From positions 1 through 64,000 of the forward strand of contig NZ_WIXI01000046.1 of the NCBI RefSeq assembly GCF_009617585.1: a stretch of DNA of 64,000 nucleotides, given 5' to 3'. The stretch is from Endobacterium cereale. Its GTDB lineage: Bacteria; Pseudomonadota; Alphaproteobacteria; Rhizobiales; Rhizobiaceae. Under the pieces are notes generated by a model. That model saw only the letters and a program-made list of their open reading frames with translations, searched no databases and had not been told where the DNA came from. The translations under genes were made by a program, and so were the position numbers. This document shows, piece by piece, positions 29,532 to 38,520 of this stretch; the stretch's first letter is position 1, and each line of letters starts with the position of its first letter.

Positions 29532-30344
29532 TCATATAGGCCCGGAAATCGCCAGTGCAAAGGTCAAAACGGTCACCTCTGCGGCACCAGCCCGCTTGAG
29601 CGCGGCCGCGGCCGACGATACGGTCGCCCCCGTCGTGTGCACATCATCGACAAGCACCAGCCGTTTACCAAACACATCCGACTCGTGGCCCGGCACGATG
29701 GCAAAGGCAGCACGGACATTGTCCTGTCGCCCCTTGGCCGTTAGCCCCACCTGCCGGCTGGTGCGTTTCACGCGCTTCAGCGTCGAGGGCAGAAGTGGTT
29801 TGCCGGAAAGCTTTGCCAAATGCCGCGTCAGCTCCGCCGACTGGTTGAATTTCCGACGGGCAAACCGCGTCCAGTGCAAAGGCACAGGCAAGATACCGTC
29901 GCATTGCACGAGATGCTCGGCCCCTGACCGCTGCATCCACGCTGCCATCATGATCGCCAGTTCTGTGCGGTCGCGATATTTCAGCCCATGCACCAGCCTG
30001 CGGGCAACGCCGTCGTGGATCGCCACCGCTCGCAACCGGTCGTAACGCGGCGGATCAGCAATGGCCTTGGCTGAAACCAGCCGCCCACCCTCGCCCGCCT
30101 CATGATCGAATGCAAAGGGAATACCCAGAACATCACAGAAGGGACGTTCGATGAAATGGACGGATTGCCAGCAGGTAGGACACAGTGCGCCGTGGCGACC
30201 GATCATCACGCCGCAACCGGCACAGACCGGCGGATAGACAAAATCCACGGCACACCGAAACAGGCCGGACGCACCTGAGAAAATTGCCTTGCCAACGGAC
30301 GGACGAGCCGGCCGGTCGGTAATGTCATCGATCTCGCTCCCCAT
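29532..30344 (-). CDS. comF: ComF family protein (phosphoribosyltransferase-like)
   Basis: The start is 30344 with GGGGGA about five bases upstream; the frame is open far beyond but overlaps the divergent methyltransferase. The product has 270 residues. An N-terminal zinc-knuckle pair (CAGC and CPTC, about 45-66) precedes a PRTase domain with LVLVDDVHTTGATV as the PRPP-binding loop (about 228-241). ComF proteins support DNA uptake or recombination of incoming single-stranded DNA in some bacteria; in rhizobia the role is not settled. Confidence 0.9.
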   Translation of the reverse strand: MGSEIDDITDRPARPSVGKAIFSGASGLFRCAVDFVYPPVCAGCGVMIGRHGALCPTCWQSVHFIERPFCDVLGIPFAFDHEAGEGGRLVSAKAIADPPRYDRLRAVAIHDGVARRLVHGLKYRDRTELAIMMAAWMQRSGAEHLVQCDGILPVPLHWTRFARRKFNQSAELTRHLAKLSGKPLLPSTLKRVKRTSRQVGLTAKGRQDNVRAAFAIVPGHESDVFGKRLVLVDDVHTTGATVSSAAAALKRAGAAEVTVLTFALAISGPI

Positions 30345-30495
30345 GCCATCCCCCGCGATAACAAGCCGAACATCACCACCAGCAAAACCATTCGGCCTTG
30401 ACATTAATCGCTCATCGGCGCCTTTGCGATCCGGAATTCTTGGGGGATGGCACGAGGGGCACCATATGGGGCCGATACCGCATCCGGAGTGTTTT

Positions 30496-31371
30496 ATGGA
30501 TATCCTTTTCGACCTTGATCTGGTCGCCGCCCGCCGTGAACGCGCTGCCAGCCATCCCTTGCCGGGTACAGATTTCCTCCTTGATCTGGCAGGCCGCGAA
30601 CTGGCCGAGCGACTGGAAGTCGTGGAGAGGGTTTTTGAGGAAGCGGTCGAACTGCATGGCGGAACCGGCACGGCCGCGCGCTTAAGCCTTGAGACCGGCA
30701 AGATCACAAATCTCACCCGTATCGAAACCGATGCCGTCTTTTCGGGCGCAGGCGAGCATAGATTTGTGAGCGCACCACTCGAAGACGTGCCGCTCGAACC
30801 GCAATCGACCAATCTCGTGCTGTCGCCGCTGGCCCTGCATCTCACCAATGACACGCCTGGTGTGCTGATCCGCATTCGCCGTGCATTGAAACCCGATGGT
30901 CTTTTCCTCGCCGCGATCCCCGGCACCGGCACGCTTGCCGAATTGCGCGATGTTTTGCTGGCGACGGAAGCGGAAATTACAGGCGGCGCCAGCCCCCGTG
31001 TCATCCCGTTCCCGGACGTGCGTGATATCGGAGCACTTCTCCAGCGCGCCGGTTTTGCCTTGCCGGTTGCCGATGCCGAAACCTACACGGTCCGGTACGA
31101 TTCGCTGTTCGATCTGATCCGGGACCTGCGCGCCATGGGCATGACGAACCCGCTTTCCGGCCGCAGCCGCAAGCCTCTCAGCCGACAATTCCTGATGCGC
31201 GCAGCGCAGATCTATGCCGAACGCTACAGCGATGCGGACGGCCGTATCCGCGCTACCTTCGCGATGATTTACGTATCTGGATGGGCCCCACACGAAAACC
31301 AGCCGAAACCGCTGAAGCCGGGGTCGGCCACGGTCAGGCTGGCAGATGCGCTGAAGGGAAAAGCGCCTTAA
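30496..31371 (+). CDS. SAM-dependent methyltransferase (NDUFAF5/BioC-like)
   Basis: The start at 30496 has GGAG six bases upstream (291 residues). FDLDLVAARRERAASHPLPG at the start and the FAMIYVSGWAPHE end are typical for the group related to NDUFAF5, an assembly factor of respiratory complex I. The SAM-binding part (about 60-160) is divergent: the first Gly-rich loop is not clear, which is common here. Divergent to comF, as in other rhizobia. Its stop codon lies inside a palindrome shared with the pilin gene. Confidence 0.82.
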   Translation: MDILFDLDLVAARRERAASHPLPGTDFLLDLAGRELAERLEVVERVFEEAVELHGGTGTAARLSLETGKITNLTRIETDAVFSGAGEHRFVSAPLEDVPLEPQSTNLVLSPLALHLTNDTPGVLIRIRRALKPDGLFLAAIPGTGTLAELRDVLLATEAEITGGASPRVIPFPDVRDIGALLQRAGFALPVADAETYTVRYDSLFDLIRDLRAMGMTNPLSGRSRKPLSRQFLMRAAQIYAERYSDADGRIRATFAMIYVSGWAPHENQPKPLKPGSATVRLADALKGKAP

Positions 31372-31379
31372 GGCGCTTT
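31360..31379. terminator. Perfect 20-bp palindrome carrying both stop codons
   Basis: AAAGCGCC, TTAA, GGCGCTTT. The TAA of the methyltransferase (31369-31371) and the TAA of the convergent pilin gene (31370-31368) overlap in its centre, and the stems encode the last residues of both proteins. It can fold on either strand, though loop size and T-runs are minimal. Confidence 0.7.
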
Positions 31380-31550
31380 GGAAACGGCGTTGTCGATCTT
31401 CGACGAAACGCCGTTGAACATGTTGCCCAGTTCCGTGCCATAGGCACCCACACCGCCGATGATGGCGGTGCCGATCAATGCCGCAATAAGGCCGTACTCA
31501 ATGGCTGTCGCACCACTTTCGTTACACAGGAAAGAGCGGATCAATCGCAT
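31368..31550 (-). CDS. Flp/Fap type IVb pilin
   Basis: A 60-residue pilin precursor. A short basic leader (MRLIRSFLCNESG) is followed by ATAIEYGLIAALIGTAIIGG, the Glu-Tyr and hydrophobic stretch typical of Flp pilins. The prepilin peptidase is expected to cut after the Gly at position 13. No other tad/cpa secretion genes are in the window, so assembly would depend on a remote locus. Only the next gene upstream (110 aa) is likely co-transcribed. Confidence 0.88.
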   Translation of the reverse strand: MRLIRSFLCNESGATAIEYGLIAALIGTAIIGGVGAYGTELGNMFNGVSSKIDNAVSKAP

Positions 31551-31559
31551 TTGCAGGCC

Positions 31560-31892
31560 TCAGCAACCGGTTTCGGAACTGTAGCCCTGCAAAACACATA
31601 CCGAACCCGGCGTCTCCTGCAGGACACTTCGGCGAATGGTATAATGCTTATTCTTTTCTTTTGTGTTAGCAGTATCGCTCTTAATTGAACCAGTTGAGAT
31701 CATATCGAAATCTTGCTGCACATGCGCCATGCGGTCCTGATCGCCGCGTTTGGCAAGCATGGGCGTCACGATCAACGACAAAGCGATCGCAGCGGTACCG
31801 AAAAGAAGTGCAACATTGAGAGCGCCAGTCCGGCTCGACCGGAATGCCGGCCGCTGTCGCGTCCGCGCAGTCTTCCAGATTTCGTCGTCCAT
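31560..31892 (-). CDS. Single-span membrane protein next to pilin gene
   Basis: The start is probably 31892 (MDDEIWKTARTRQRPAFRSS), with GAGG eight bases upstream; 110 residues. One transmembrane segment (about 24-46, ALNVALLFGTAAIALSLIVT) follows a basic cytoplasmic start. The periplasmic part has two Cys near the end (VCVLQGYSSETGC) that may pair. No known family. Its position ten bases before the pilin gene suggests a pilin-related role, but that rests on context only. Confidence 0.6.
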   Translation of the reverse strand: MDDEIWKTARTRQRPAFRSSRTGALNVALLFGTAAIALSLIVTPMLAKRGDQDRMAHVQQDFDMISTGSIKSDTANTKEKNKHYTIRRSVLQETPGSVCVLQGYSSETGC

Positions 31893-32012
31893 CACCTTAA
31901 GCCTCACACACGCAGTTACTTGCCCGCCGAAGCCTAAACTTCGCATGATCGGTTAAAGGATCTGTTAATGCCGTTGTCATAACTGCGACGAGCGCAAATG
32001 ATCTGTGGACAG

Positions 32013-32426
32013 TCAGAGAAGGTCTTGCAGGAAAGGGATCAGCGGCTCATCGGCCGGCGGCATCGGGTAATCACGCAGCGCCTGCGGACGAACCCACTTG
32101 ATGGCCTGCCCTTCTTTGCCCACAGGAATGCCCTCGTAGCGACGGCAGACATAAAGCGGCATCAGAAGATGAAACGTCTCGTATGTGTGGCTGGCAAAGG
32201 TCAACGGTGCAAGGCACGCTACCTTGGTGGCAATGCCAAGCTCTTCCTCCAGTTCACGCACGAGCGTCTCTTCCGGCGTCTCGCCCGGCTCCACCTTGCC
32301 GCCGGGGAACTCCCACAGACCGGCCAGCGATTTGCCTTCCGGGCGTTGCGCCAGAAGAATTCGCCCGTCGGTATCGATCAGTGCACAGGCGGCGACCAGC
32401 AGGATTTTGCGTTCGGTGTTGCTCAC
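32013..32426 (-). CDS. mutT: MutT-like Nudix hydrolase (8-oxo-dGTP diphosphatase type)
   Basis: A 137-residue enzyme that removes oxidised nucleotides before they enter DNA. The full Nudix box runs from G43 to about I65 (GKVEPGETPEETLVRELEEE core), and the WEFPGG lead-in and short length fit MutT. The start overlaps the stop of the GNAT gene by four bases, so it is the third gene of argJ - GNAT - mutT. Confidence 0.93.
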   Translation of the reverse strand: MSNTERKILLVAACALIDTDGRILLAQRPEGKSLAGLWEFPGGKVEPGETPEETLVRELEEELGIATKVACLAPLTFASHTYETFHLLMPLYVCRRYEGIPVGKEGQAIKWVRPQALRDYPMPPADEPLIPFLQDLL

Positions 32427-33202
32427 GCCGTCTCGTCCTTGCGCCAGTAGTGATATTGATAGGCTTCGCGAAAACCGAAACGCTGGTAAAGCGCGATCGC
32501 CGCCTTGTTGGTCTCACCCACCTGCAGCCACGCCACCCGCGCGCCGCTAATGCGTGCCCAGCGCAGGGCCGCGGCCAGGATCTCGGTACCAAGCCCCTGC
32601 CCGCGACGCTCTTCGGCAACAGCCAGATCCTGAATGCCGGCAAGATCGTTGTCCTGCACGCAAATCGTTACCGCAGCCGGACCTTCGCCCGGGTTCTCCA
32701 TCAGGAAAAGACCGGTGGTCGGCTTGATCGCACTGACGATCTCCGCCATCGCCGGTTTGATGGCGGGGTCGGCACCGTGCACCGCAAGGCTGGCATCGAT
32801 GAAGCGGCCGATATCGTGGGTCGGCAGATGCGCCAGCGTTTCGGAAAAATCGATGGCGGCGAGATCCGCCGTCATCACCGAGACGGTCTCGATACAGACC
32901 CAGCCCGCTTCGTCCAAACGATCGATCAACGGCCGTGGCGACAATGGTGTCTCTCGGATGACGAGCTGTCGACCGTAATGGGCAAACTTCTTGCGCGCCT
33001 TTTCCAGCCGGATATCGGCATCGTGGTAATCTGAAGGATCGAGCGGCACTACACAGTTCAGGCGCTTCGACGGATGACCGCCGGTGAGCCGCACCTGCCA
33101 GCTGCCGTCATAAACCACGGAGGCCGCCGGCCACGCCCGGAAGCCGACCGCTTCCAGACGCCGCACCATCGGCAGGTCGCCATGGGGAGAATTCGCCAGC
33201 AT
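32423..33202 (-). CDS. GNAT family N-acetyltransferase
   Basis: About 259 residues from the ATG at 33202, which follows the argJ stop by seven bases; an in-frame ATG at 33229 or 33241 would overlap argJ. The C-terminal half is a typical GNAT fold with acetyl-CoA loop RRGQGLG and the final NKAAIALYQRFGFREAYQYH strand. The substrate is unknown. This order between argJ and mutT is conserved in rhizobia. Confidence 0.88.
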   Translation of the reverse strand: MLANSPHGDLPMVRRLEAVGFRAWPAASVVYDGSWQVRLTGGHPSKRLNCVVPLDPSDYHDADIRLEKARKKFAHYGRQLVIRETPLSPRPLIDRLDEAGWVCIETVSVMTADLAAIDFSETLAHLPTHDIGRFIDASLAVHGADPAIKPAMAEIVSAIKPTTGLFLMENPGEGPAAVTICVQDNDLAGIQDLAVAEERRGQGLGTEILAAALRWARISGARVAWLQVGETNKAAIALYQRFGFREAYQYHYWRKDETA

Positions 33203-33209
33203 CAAACTA

Positions 33210-34451
33210 TCAGCTCCGGTAATCGCCATTGATGGCGACATATTCCTTGGTGAGGTCGCAGGTCCAGACCGTTGCCTTGCCCGATCCGAGACCCAGATCG
33301 ACGCGGATCGGAATGTCCTGCCCCTTCATCACGTTCGACGCCGCTTCTTCCGAATAACCGGCATCACGTTCGCCGTTGACGGCAACGCGCACGTCACCGA
33401 ACCAGATGGCCAGCTTGTCGCGATCGGCGGCTTCACCGGCCTTGCCGACAGCCATGACGATACGACCCCAGTTGGCGTCCTCGCCGGCGGCGGCAGTCTT
33501 CACCAGCGGCGAATTGGCGATCGACAGCGCGATCGTTTTCGCCGCCGCATCGGTTTCGGCACCGGTCACGGTGATTTCCAGCATCTTGGTGGCGCCTTCG
33601 CCATCGCGAGCAACCTGGATCGCCAGATCCTTCAGGAGCGCATTCAGCGCATCACGGAAGGAGGCAAGCGCCGGATCCTTGGCATCGACGATCTGCGCCT
33701 GACCATCCTTGGCGGCAGCCCCGGTGGCAAACAACATCAACGTGTCGGAGGTGGACGTGTCGCTATCGACCGTCATCGAATTGAAGCTCGGCTCGACGCC
33801 GGCCGACAGCAGGTTCTGCAGAACCGGCGCCGAAATATCCGCGTCGGTCACGACGAAGGACAACATGGTTGCCATGTCAGGGGCGATCATGCCGGCACCC
33901 TTGGCGATGCCGTTGATCGTTACCGTCACACCACCGATTTCGGCGGTACGGGTCGCGACCTTCGGATAGGTGTCGGTCGTCATGATCGCCTTGGCAGCTT
34001 CCAACCAGAAATCGCCGGTCGCGGTCTTGTGCATATCGCCCAGAACGCCCGCAAATTTGGTGGCGTCGAGCGGCTCGCCGATCACGCCGGTCGAGGCCAG
34101 ATAAACCTCGTTTTCGCCGCAGCCGACAGCCTCGGAAGCGGACTTGGCAGTGAGTTCGGTCGCAGCCCTACCCTTCACACCGGTAAAGGCATTGGCATTA
34201 CCGGAATTGACCACTACCGTGCGGGCAACACCATGCGAAAGGTTGGAGCGGCAGAAATCCACCGGGGCCGACGGGCACTTTGATTTGGTAAAGACGCCTG
34301 CCACGGCAGCCGGCTCATCGAACACCATCATCAGCACATCTGTACGGCTCTTGTACTTTATGCCGGCGGCAGCAGTTGCCATGCGGACACCGCGCAATGA
34401 AGGCATGTCCGGATAGGATTTCGGGGCGAGCGGAGAGATGGTGGCGGACAT
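33210..34451 (-). CDS. argJ: Bifunctional ornithine acetyltransferase / N-acetylglutamate synthase
   Basis: ArgJ moves the acetyl group between N-acetylornithine and glutamate in arginine synthesis. The start at 34451 ([10 protein letters not shown]) gives 413 residues. The self-cleavage site is visible as MATML, with T195 becoming the catalytic N-terminal Thr of the beta chain. TGVIGE (about 121-126) and the C-terminal [12 protein letters not shown] end agree with the family. First gene of a three-gene unit with GNAT and mutT. Confidence 0.97.
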   Translation of the reverse strand: MSATISPLAPKSYPDMPSLRGVRMATAAAGIKYKSRTDVLMMVFDEPAAVAGVFTKSKCPSAPVDFCRSNLSHGVARTVVVNSGNANAFTGVKGRAATELTAKSASEAVGCGENEVYLASTGVIGEPLDATKFAGVLGDMHKTATGDFWLEAAKAIMTTDTYPKVATRTAEIGGVTVTINGIAKGAGMIAPDMATMLSFVVTDADISAPVLQNLLSAGVEPSFNSMTVDSDTSTSDTLMLFATGAAAKDGQAQIVDAKDPALASFRDALNALLKDLAIQVARDGEGATKMLEITVTGAETDAAAKTIALSIANSPLVKTAAAGEDANWGRIVMAVGKAGEAADRDKLAIWFGDVRVAVNGERDAGYSEEAASNVMKGQDIPIRVDLGLGSGKATVWTCDLTKEYVAINGDYRS

Positions 34452-34486
34452 GGTCAAAACCCTGGATCTTGAAATACCGGACAAAG

Positions 34487-34510
34487 AAAGGCCCGCGTAA
34501 GCGGGCCTTT
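34487..34510. terminator. Strong bidirectional hairpin terminator
   Basis: A 10-bp stem AAAGGCCCGC / GCGGGCCTTT with a GTAA loop. It serves chiefly as terminator of the parvulin gene on the minus strand, and it insulates argJ. Confidence 0.9.
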
Positions 34511-34523
34511 TTAAAAAAGCAGA

Positions 34524-35393
34524 TTACTGCTGCGGCTGCGGCTGTTCCTGCTGTTCCTTGGTGGCGTCTTCGTAAGCCTTTTTCAGTGCTTCGTCGGTGA
34601 CTTCCACCTTCTGCTCTGCCTTGGCCTTTTCCAGAAGTGCCGAATACTTTTCCTGCATCACCAGCTGGCGAACCTGCGGCTCGACCTGCTCGAATGCCGG
34701 CGGAGCGGCTTCGCGCTTGTCTTCGACCTTGATGACATGGAAGCCGAACTGCGACTTTACCGGGGTCTTGGTGTAGGTGCCCTTTTCCAGCGTGAAGGCG
34801 GCTTCTTCGAATTCCGGAACCATGCGGCCCTTGGTGAAGTAACCGAGGTCACCACCGTCAGACTTGCTCGAATCTTCCGACTTGGCCTTCGCCAGTTCGA
34901 TAAAATCCTTGCCTTCGTCGAGCTGCTTGATGATGTCCTTGGCCTCTTCCTCGGTCTTTACGAGGATGTGACGGGCATGCACTTCTTCTTCCTTGGGAAG
35001 CGAAGCGATTTCCTTTTCGTAGCGGGCCTTCACCTCTTCGTCCTTGACTGCGTCAAAGACTTCCTTGCGCAGGTATGCGTTGTGCAGCTCGCGTTCCTGC
35101 AGGAAGGCCAGACGCTTCTTGAAGTCGTCGGTCTTGTCGAGGCCCAGAGCCGCGGCGTTCTTGGCCAGCAGCTTGACGTCGATGACCTGCGAGAGAGCGG
35201 CCGCCTGCTTCTGGTCGTCGGGAAGCTGCTGGTATTGTGGGCCTAGGCTGGAGGCAGCCATGTCCAGATCGGACTTGTGGATCTCGACACCGTCAACCTT
35301 GGCGACGACGGAATCTTCCTGCGCAAACGATGCGGAAGAGAAGGAGATCGCAGCAATCAGGGCAGTCGCTGCAAGAAGCTTATGGCGCAACAT
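34524..35393 (-). CDS. Periplasmic peptidyl-prolyl isomerase (parvulin/PrsA-like)
   Basis: The start is 35393 with AAAGG eight bases upstream, 289 residues. It begins with a signal peptide (MLRHKLLAATALIAAISFSS, cut after SFA). A SurA-N-like helical part follows (about 25-135), then a parvulin domain (about 136-235) with VHARHILVKTEEEAKDIIKQ, GGDLGYFTKGRMV and FGFHVIKVEDKR. The tail is Gln/Glu/Pro-rich. It should help fold secreted proteins. It is divergent from secA, a meaningful pairing for export. Confidence 0.9.
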   Translation of the reverse strand: MLRHKLLAATALIAAISFSSASFAQEDSVVAKVDGVEIHKSDLDMAASSLGPQYQQLPDDQKQAAALSQVIDVKLLAKNAAALGLDKTDDFKKRLAFLQERELHNAYLRKEVFDAVKDEEVKARYEKEIASLPKEEEVHARHILVKTEEEAKDIIKQLDEGKDFIELAKAKSEDSSKSDGGDLGYFTKGRMVPEFEEAAFTLEKGTYTKTPVKSQFGFHVIKVEDKREAAPPAFEQVEPQVRQLVMQEKYSALLEKAKAEQKVEVTDEALKKAYEDATKEQQEQPQPQQ

Positions 35394-35434
35394 ATAGAAA
35401 CCTTTCAGGTTAGGCACCGGTATCTGCATGTCTT

Positions 35435-35450
35435 GATTCCGGCCGGAATC
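35435..35450. promoter_or_regulatory. Perfect 16-bp palindrome upstream of the parvulin gene
   Basis: GATTCCGGCCGGAATC lies 42 bases before the parvulin start, and a partial copy (CGGCCGGAA) is at about 35484-35492 near the secA promoter. A candidate operator for a dimeric regulator controlling both genes. Confidence 0.4.
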
Positions 35451-35495
35451 CTTCAAAAACACCGGATTGTGGCCATTCTGTATCGGCCGGAACCG

Positions 35496-35524
35496 TTGAC
35501 AACATTCGGCCCCCCTCTTATCTG
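35496..35524 (+). promoter_or_regulatory. Putative sigma-70 promoter of secA
   Basis: TTGACA (35496-35501), 17-base spacer, TATCTG (35519-35524). It would give a leader of about 110 bases before the secA start. Confidence 0.5.
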
Positions 35525-35641
35525 TCACGCAACTTCGCGTCCAGAAGAGTTTCAGGCGCAGCGGAGCATTTTGTTTGGTTTGAAGACCTTGCAATCAAAC
35601 GGTCCGCAACCATGGGACATGATTGAGAAAGGACCATTTGA

Positions 35642-38353
35642 ATGGTCAGCTTCGGCGGCATCGCCCGCAAACTGTTCGGCTCGGCTAATGATCGCCGCGT
35701 CCGCTCCTACAGCTCCCGCATTCAGGCCATCGCCGCCCTCGAGGAAAAGACCAAGGCTCTGACCGACGAGCAGTTGTCTGCCAAGACCGTCGAATTCCGC
35801 CAGATGCTGGCCGACGGCAAGACGCTGGACGACATCCTCGCGCCGGCCTTTGCGGTGCTTCGCGAAGCCTCGCTGCGTGTTCTCGGCATGCGGCCGTTCG
35901 ATGTGCAGCTGACCGGCGGCATGATTCTTCATGATGGCGACATCGCCGAAATGAAGACCGGTGAAGGTAAAACCCTCGTCGGTACGCTGCCCGTGTACCT
36001 CAACGCGCTGTCCGGCAAGGGTGTGCACGTCGTTACCGTCAACGACTACCTCGCGAGCCGTGACGCCGCCACCATGGCGCGTCTCTACAGCTTCCTCGGC
36101 CTGTCCACCGGTGTCATCATCCATGGTTTGGACGACGAGCAGCGCCGCGAGGCCTATGCCTGCGACATCACCTACGCGACCAATAACGAACTGGGCTTCG
36201 ATTATCTGCGCGACAACATGAAATACGAGCGCGGCCAGATGGTTCAGCGCGGCCACAATTATGCGATCGTCGACGAAGTCGACTCGATCCTGGTTGACGA
36301 AGCCCGCACGCCGCTGATCATCTCCGGCCCGCTGGACGACCGCTCCGATCTGTACAATACGATCGATGCCTTCATCCCGATGCTGTCGGCGGAAGATTAC
36401 GAGATCGACGAAAAGCAGCGTTCGGCCAACTTCTCCGAAGACGGCACCGAAAAGCTGGAGAACCTGCTGCGCCAGGCAGGCCTGTTGAAGGGCGAATCGC
36501 TTTACGACGTCGAAAACGTCGCCATCGTTCACCACATCAACAACGCGCTGAAGGCCCACAAGCTTTTCAACCGCGACAAGGACTACATCGTCCGCAACGG
36601 CGAAATCGTCATCATCGACGAATTCACCGGCCGCATGATGCCGGGCCGCCGCTTCTCCGAAGGCCAGCATCAGGCGCTCGAAGCCAAGGAAAAGGTGCAG
36701 ATCCAGCCGGAGAACCAGACGCTCTCCTCGATCACCTTCCAGAACTATTTCCGCATGTATTCCAAACTGGCCGGCATGACCGGTACGGCATCGACGGAAG
36801 CGGAAGAATTCGGCAACATCTACAGCCTCGAAGTTGTCGAAGTTCCGACCAACCTGCCGATCCAGCGTATCGATGAAGACGACGAAGTCTATCGCACCGG
36901 CGAGGAAAAGTTCACGGCGATCATCAAGGAGATCCAGGAAGCGCACAAGCGCAACCAGCCGGTTCTCGTTGGCACGACCTCGATCGAAAAGTCCGAATTG
37001 CTGGCCACCATGCTGCGCAATGACGGCTTTGAAAACTTCCAGGTCCTGAACGCCCGTTACCACGAGCAGGAAGCCTATATCGTTTCACAGGCCGGTGTTC
37101 CGGGTGCCGTCACGATCGCCACCAACATGGCCGGTCGCGGTACCGACATCCAGCTCGGCGGCAATGTCGACATGCGTCTCGAGCGCGAGCTTGAAGGCAT
37201 CGAGGACGAAGCCGAACGCAAGGCGCTGGAAGTTTCCATCCGTGCCGAGATCAAGGAACTGAAGGCCAAGGCTCTCGAAGCCGGCGGTCTTTATGTCATC
37301 GCATCGGAACGCCACGAAAGCCGCCGTATCGACAACCAGCTGCGTGGCCGCTCAGGCCGTCAGGGTGACCCGGGCCGCTCAAAGTTCTACCTGTCCCTTC
37401 AGGACGACCTGATGCGCATTTTCGGCTCCGACCGTATGGACGGCATGCTGCAGAAGCTGGGCCTCAAGGAAGGCGAAGCAATCGTCCATCCGTGGATCAA
37501 CAAGGCTCTGGAACGCGCCCAGAAGAAGGTCGAAGCCCGCAACTTCGACATCCGTAAAAACCTTCTGAAATACGACGACGTTACCAACGACCAGCGCAAG
37601 GTCATCTTCGAACAGCGCCTCGAAGTCATGGACGCCGAGGACCTGACCGAGATCGTCGACGACATGCGACAGGACGTCATCGATGCTCTCGTCGGCAAGC
37701 ATATCCCTGAGCGCGCTTACGCCGAACAGTGGGATGCCGCCGGTCTTCAGGCCGAAGTGGCCCGCCTGCTCAACCTCGAACTGCCGATCGTCGAATGGGC
37801 ACAGGAAGAGGGCATCGGTGAAGAAGACCTGCGTGAACGCATCACCGAAGCGGCCGAAAAGGCCAATGCCGAACGCACCGAGCGTTTTGGCGCCGAGATC
37901 ATGACCTACGTCCAGCGTTCGGTCACGCTGCAGACGCTCGACCATTTGTGGCGCGAGCACATCGTCAACCTCGATCACCTGCGCTCCGTCGTCGGTTTCC
38001 GTGGTTATGCGCAGCGTGACCCGCTGCAGGAATACAAGGCCGAGGCCTTCGAACTGTTCCAGGCACTGCTCGCCAACCTGCGCGAAGCCGTGACTGCACA
38101 GATGATGCGCGTTGAACTGGTCCAGAACCCGGAACCGCCTCAGCCGCCGGAAGTGTTTGGCGAACACCATATCGACGCCTCGACCGGCTGGGACGAAGTG
38201 TCCAACCGCGACGGTCAGGACTTTGTCGCCGCCCCGCAGGACCGCCGCCCGGAAGATCCGTCTACCTGGGGCAAGGTCGGCCGTAACGAAAACTGCCCCT
38301 GCGGTTCGGGCAAGAAATACAAGCATTGCCACGGCGCCTTCGAAAACGCCTGA
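35642..38353 (+). CDS. secA: Preprotein translocase motor SecA
   Basis: SecA is the ATPase that drives unfolded proteins through SecYEG. The 903-residue product has full length. In order: first nucleotide-binding fold with Walker A MKTGEGKT (about 103-110), preprotein cross-linking domain (about 230-370), second nucleotide-binding fold with [10 protein letters not shown] (about 495), helical scaffold/wing, and the C-terminal zinc/SecB-binding tail [14 protein letters not shown] (about 885-898). AAAGGA upstream. A single-gene unit ending at the hairpin at 38373. Confidence 0.98.
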   Translation: MVSFGGIARKLFGSANDRRVRSYSSRIQAIAALEEKTKALTDEQLSAKTVEFRQMLADGKTLDDILAPAFAVLREASLRVLGMRPFDVQLTGGMILHDGDIAEMKTGEGKTLVGTLPVYLNALSGKGVHVVTVNDYLASRDAATMARLYSFLGLSTGVIIHGLDDEQRREAYACDITYATNNELGFDYLRDNMKYERGQMVQRGHNYAIVDEVDSILVDEARTPLIISGPLDDRSDLYNTIDAFIPMLSAEDYEIDEKQRSANFSEDGTEKLENLLRQAGLLKGESLYDVENVAIVHHINNALKAHKLFNRDKDYIVRNGEIVIIDEFTGRMMPGRRFSEGQHQALEAKEKVQIQPENQTLSSITFQNYFRMYSKLAGMTGTASTEAEEFGNIYSLEVVEVPTNLPIQRIDEDDEVYRTGEEKFTAIIKEIQEAHKRNQPVLVGTTSIEKSELLATMLRNDGFENFQVLNARYHEQEAYIVSQAGVPGAVTIATNMAGRGTDIQLGGNVDMRLERELEGIEDEAERKALEVSIRAEIKELKAKALEAGGLYVIASERHESRRIDNQLRGRSGRQGDPGRSKFYLSLQDDLMRIFGSDRMDGMLQKLGLKEGEAIVHPWINKALERAQKKVEARNFDIRKNLLKYDDVTNDQRKVIFEQRLEVMDAEDLTEIVDDMRQDVIDALVGKHIPERAYAEQWDAAGLQAEVARLLNLELPIVEWAQEEGIGEEDLRERITEAAEKANAERTERFGAEIMTYVQRSVTLQTLDHLWREHIVNLDHLRSVVGFRGYAQRDPLQEYKAEAFELFQALLANLREAVTAQMMRVELVQNPEPPQPPEVFGEHHIDASTGWDEVSNRDGQDFVAAPQDRRPEDPSTWGKVGRNENCPCGSGKKYKHCHGAFENA

Positions 38354-38372
38354 GCAATCTGAAACAGCAATT

Positions 38373-38399
38373 AAAATGCCGCCTCCGGGCGGCATTTTT
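38373..38399 (+). terminator. Rho-independent terminator of secA
   Basis: The stem AAAATGCCGCC / GGCGGCATTTT has a TCCG-type loop and is followed by T and C, 20 bases after the stop. Confidence 0.9.
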
Positions 38400-38520
38400 C
38401 GTTGGTGATGATCTGTGGAATTCCACTCGAACATTCATCAGTCTTTCCTAATGGAAACAATTTCTTAACGCTGTTCTGACACCCTGTGCGACTGTATATC
38501 TGCGTCATTGCGAGTATTGC

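Noticed and set aside
35552-37063. 503-codon minus-strand frame opposite secA
   Set aside because: Antisense shadow; covers the secA start and promoter.
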